Of a stretch of DNA of 64,000 nucleotides, positions 61,726-64,000 are shown piece by piece. The notes under the pieces were generated by a model. That model was not told where the DNA came from. It ran no database searches and was given only the letters and a program-made list of their open reading frames with translations. Origin of the DNA: Streptomyces sp. NBC_01255 (lineage in GTDB: Bacteria; Actinomycetota; Actinomycetes; Streptomycetales; Streptomycetaceae); assembly GCF_036226445.1 (NCBI RefSeq), contig NZ_CP108474.1, positions 2,790,001-2,854,000 of the forward strand, read 5' to 3'. The stretch's first letter is position 1, and each line of letters opens with the position of its first letter. The position numbers and the translations under genes are program-made.

Positions 61726-64000
61726 CTGCGTGCCTCCTCGACTGTGTCCCCCGTCATCTCCTCTGTACGTGCAGGCCTTACGGCGTCTATCCGCGGCGTT
61801 TCCGTCTCCATCTCCGCCTCCACGTCCCGGCGTCCGGCCTTGGCGCCCTGGTGGAAGCCGCCGAGCCGGCGGCGCAGGGCCTCGGCGTCCACGCCTCCCT
61901 TGCGGGGAGTGGTGGAGTCCTCGGCCTTGCGGACCACTTGCGGGGTGCGCTTGGGGAGTCCCTTGTCGGTGACCCGCTCCCACTGGGCTGTACGCGGGCC
62001 GGGAACCGTCTGGTCGGAGAGCGGTTCGGGGGCCGCGGGCGCGGCCGGGGCCGACGGCGCTGCCGGGACGGGCAGGGCCGGGGGCTCGACGTGGTCGGCG
62101 GCGAGCGGGTCCCCGTCGGCGGCGCGCTCGTGGGCGTCCGGCTCGGGCTGCGGGTCGGGCAGGCGGACCTGGAGCGTGGTCTCGGAGACGGACTCCACGA
62201 ATCCGGCGGGTTCGTACGTGTCCACGGGCTCGGACGCCTGCGTGGGCGCCTGCTGCTGCGGCTGCGGCTCCTGCTGCGGCGCCGGCTCCGGCTGCTGCTG
62301 CGGCTCCTCGGCCTCCGCCTCCGCCGCGAGGAACGCGCGCTCCGCGGCCTCCACCAGCGGGTCGCGGTTCCGGGACGGCAGCGTGTTGGAGTTGGCCTCC
62401 GCCGCCGAGCCCGGCAGGTGGAGCGTGGGCGCCGCGCCCGCCACCCGTACCGGCTCCGACACCACGGTCGGCGGCGTCGTGGGCAGCAGGGGCAGCGGCA
62501 GGACGACGACGGCCGCGATGCCGCCCGGCTTCTGCTCGCGCAGCTGGACGCGGACCCCGTGGCGGGCGGCGAGCAGGGCGGTCACGCGCATGCCGAGCCC
62601 CTCGCCCTCGAAGCCGTCCGGATCGGCCTCGGCGAGGCGCGCGTTGAGCTCGGTGAGCCGGGAGTCGGTCATGCCGATGCCCGCGTCCTGGACGGAGAGC
62701 ATGACCTCGCCGGTCTCCAGGAGCCAGCCGGAGAGCTGGACCTCGGCGTCGGGCGGCGAGAACGACGTGGCGTTCTCCAGGAGTTCCGCGATCAGGTGGC
62801 TCAGGTCGTCGGCGGCGAAGCCGGCGATCTGGGCGTGCGGCGGCAGGGACTGGATGGTGACCCGCTCGTACCGCTCGATCTCGCTGACGGCGGCGCGCAG
62901 CACGTCGACGAGCGGGACGGGCCCGGCGTGGCCGTGGACGTGCTCGTGGCCGGCGAGGACGAGGAGGTTCTCGCTGTGGCGGCGCATGACGGTCGCCAGG
63001 TGGTCGAGCTTGAAGAGCGTCGCGAGACGGTCCGGGTCCTGCTCGCGCTCCTCCAGCTTCTCGATGACGCCGAGCTGCCGCTCGACGAGCCCGAGGCTGC
63101 GCAGCGAGAGGTTGACGAAGGTGTGGTGGACCGTGTCCTTGAGGCGTTCCAGGTCGGCGGTGACGAGGGCGACCCGGCCCTGGAGGTCGGCGCGCTGGGC
63201 GGCGAGCTCCGCGCCGAGCGCCTCCTTGGCGGCGGCGGTCTCGGCGTGCTCGCCGGTGAGCCGCTCGCTGTGGGCGGCGAGGCCGGAGAGCTTGCCGTGC
63301 AGGGTGTTGAGGGAGCGGACGGCCTGGGCGAACTCGTCGTTGCGGCCGGTGAAGCGGACCGGCTCCTCGCGGTGCGGCTCGGCCGCCCCGGCGAGCCGGG
63401 CGGCGCCGAGGCGGAGCACGGCGAGCGGCCGGGTGAGGGTGCGGGCGACGTACGTGGAGATGCCGATCGCGACCAGGAGGCAGCCGCCGAGGTAGGCGAT
63501 GCGCAGTTCGAGGGCGGTGACGTCGTCGTCCCGGAGCGCGACGAAGTGCTCGACCCGCTCGGCGGCGAGCCGGGACTCGACGCCGCGCATCTGCTCGATA
63601 CGGGCGGACAGCGCGGCCTCCAGGCCGGCCTGGTCGGTCTCGCGCTCGGACTCGGTCAGCCGGGGCTGGTCGGTGAGGGTGGCGAGGGAGCGCTCGGCGC
63701 TCTTGACGTCGGGTCCCGCGACGGTCGCGGCGATCGCGTCGCGGGCGGCGGCGCCGGCGGCCTGGTCGAAGTCGCCGAGGGCGGCCAGTTCGCGGACGCG
63801 GGCCTGCTGGGCGGCGGCGGTGAGGGCGTCGCGGGCGTGCTCGGCCTCTTCGGTGCCCTCGGGGACGTCGGGGACGTAGGTGCCGGTGCCGGGGTCGTAG
63901 TGGACGTCGCCGGTGGGCTCGGGCTGCGGCACGGCGAGGGCGGCGAGGAGCAGGCCGCGGGCGGCGGAGGCCTGCTCGACGGCGCGGCCGAGGGCGGCCG
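61722..64000 (-). CDS. Conservon sensor kinase-like protein (CvnA), 5' end outside window
   Basis: At least 759 residues, open to the right edge (the last visible upstream residues AALGRAVEQASAARGLLLAA belong to a nitrate/NIT-type sensor domain). Order: NIT sensor, a transmembrane helix (IAYLGGCLLVAIGISTYVA), HAMP-like segment, dimerisation helices and a HATPase with ELLENATSFSPP and GIGMTDSRL, then a Pro/Gln-rich tail of about 240 residues. The usual phospho-acceptor His motif is replaced by a DTVHHTFVNLSLRS-type segment. It is the membrane partner of the conservon. Confidence 0.93.
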   Translation of the reverse strand, partial: AALGRAVEQASAARGLLLAALAVPQPEPTGDVHYDPGTGTYVPDVPEGTEEAEHARDALTAAAQQARVRELAALGDFDQAAGAAARDAIAATVAGPDVKSAERSLATLTDQPRLTESERETDQAGLEAALSARIEQMRGVESRLAAERVEHFVALRDDDVTALELRIAYLGGCLLVAIGISTYVARTLTRPLAVLRLGAARLAGAAEPHREEPVRFTGRNDEFAQAVRSLNTLHGKLSGLAAHSERLTGEHAETAAAKEALGAELAAQRADLQGRVALVTADLERLKDTVHHTFVNLSLRSLGLVERQLGVIEKLEEREQDPDRLATLFKLDHLATVMRRHSENLLVLAGHEHVHGHAGPVPLVDVLRAAVSEIERYERVTIQSLPPHAQIAGFAADDLSHLIAELLENATSFSPPDAEVQLSGWLLETGEVMLSVQDAGIGMTDSRLTELNARLAEADPDGFEGEGLGMRVTALLAARHGVRVQLREQKPGGIAAVVVLPLPLLPTTPPTVVSEPVRVAGAAPTLHLPGSAAEANSNTLPSRNRDPLVEAAERAFLAAEAEAEEPQQQPEPAPQQEPQPQQQAPTQASEPVDTYEPAGFVESVSETTLQVRLPDPQPEPDAHERAADGDPLAADHVEPPALPVPAAPSAPAAPAAPEPLSDQTVPGPRTAQWERVTDKGLPKRTPQVVRKAEDSTTPRKGGVDAEALRRRLGGFHQGAKAGRRDVEAEMETETPRIDAVRPARTEEMTGDTVEEARS

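Overview
The window is chromosomal DNA of a Streptomyces-type actinomycete. Base composition is very GC-rich with strong third-position GC. GTG and TTG starts are frequent. The window carries a complete F-type ATP synthase operon, a chitinase with DasR-type operator sites, a conservon, and the gene order atp - glyA - Sua5/PrmC/PrfA/RpmE - LytR - rho - thrB/thrC/hom/lysA, which is familiar from the core of Streptomyces chromosomes. All calls come from reading the sequence and family knowledge; no database search was run.

Layout. 0-9.4 kb: the start of an unknown gene, a STAS anti-anti-sigma factor, 3-hydroxybutyryl-CoA dehydrogenase, a TetR regulator divergent from a two-gene ABC exporter, a PduO-type cobalamin adenosyltransferase, a membrane protein, a two-component pair and a secreted GH18 chitinase. 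9.4-17.9 kb: a DUF2550 protein and the atpIBEFHAGDC operon on the minus strand. 18-28.1 kb, all minus strand: a polyprenyl-phosphate sugar-1-phosphate transferase, a serine hydroxymethyltransferase, a low-molecular-weight phosphatase-like protein, a Sua5-family protein, PrmC, RF1, ribosomal protein L31, a LytR-CpsA-Psr protein and Rho. 28.5-35.3 kb: thrB, thrC, hom, lysA, the ArgS-derived NrtL and a single-domain response regulator, supplying threonine and lysine. 35.5-39.2 kb: a tRNA-Arg(CCG) followed by a Mrr-type nuclease gene, a broken Ser/Thr kinase fragment and an M4 metalloprotease; this is the most likely accessory insertion.

39.4-44.6 kb: a non-homologous end-joining locus with Ku divergent from a stand-alone LigD-type polymerase and an ATP-dependent ligase, then a HEAT-repeat protein. 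44.6-51.5 kb: a CPBP protease, a lipoprotein coupled to a sensor kinase with no response regulator, a SEDS (FtsW/RodA) plus class B PBP pair, and a diiron ferritin-like protein. 51.5-54.5 kb: a patchy region of hypothetical genes and fragments. 54.5-58.8 kb: an NlpC/P60 hydrolase, an MFS transporter and two further proteins. 58.8-64 kb: a conservon (CvnA-D) with a StyA-like flavin monooxygenase at its end; CvnA runs off the right edge.

The most unusual signal is a recurring one. At three separate loci (about 4.7, 21.0 and 61.2 kb) the 3' end of a gene, including its stop codon, is present twice in direct orientation just upstream of the next gene. Other points are a phosphatase-like protein with Ser in place of the catalytic Cys, a catalytically gutted ArgS relative, tandem-repeat leaders before thrB, hom and the ferritin-like gene, and an envelope-signalling/cell-wall cluster around a kinase without a partner regulator.
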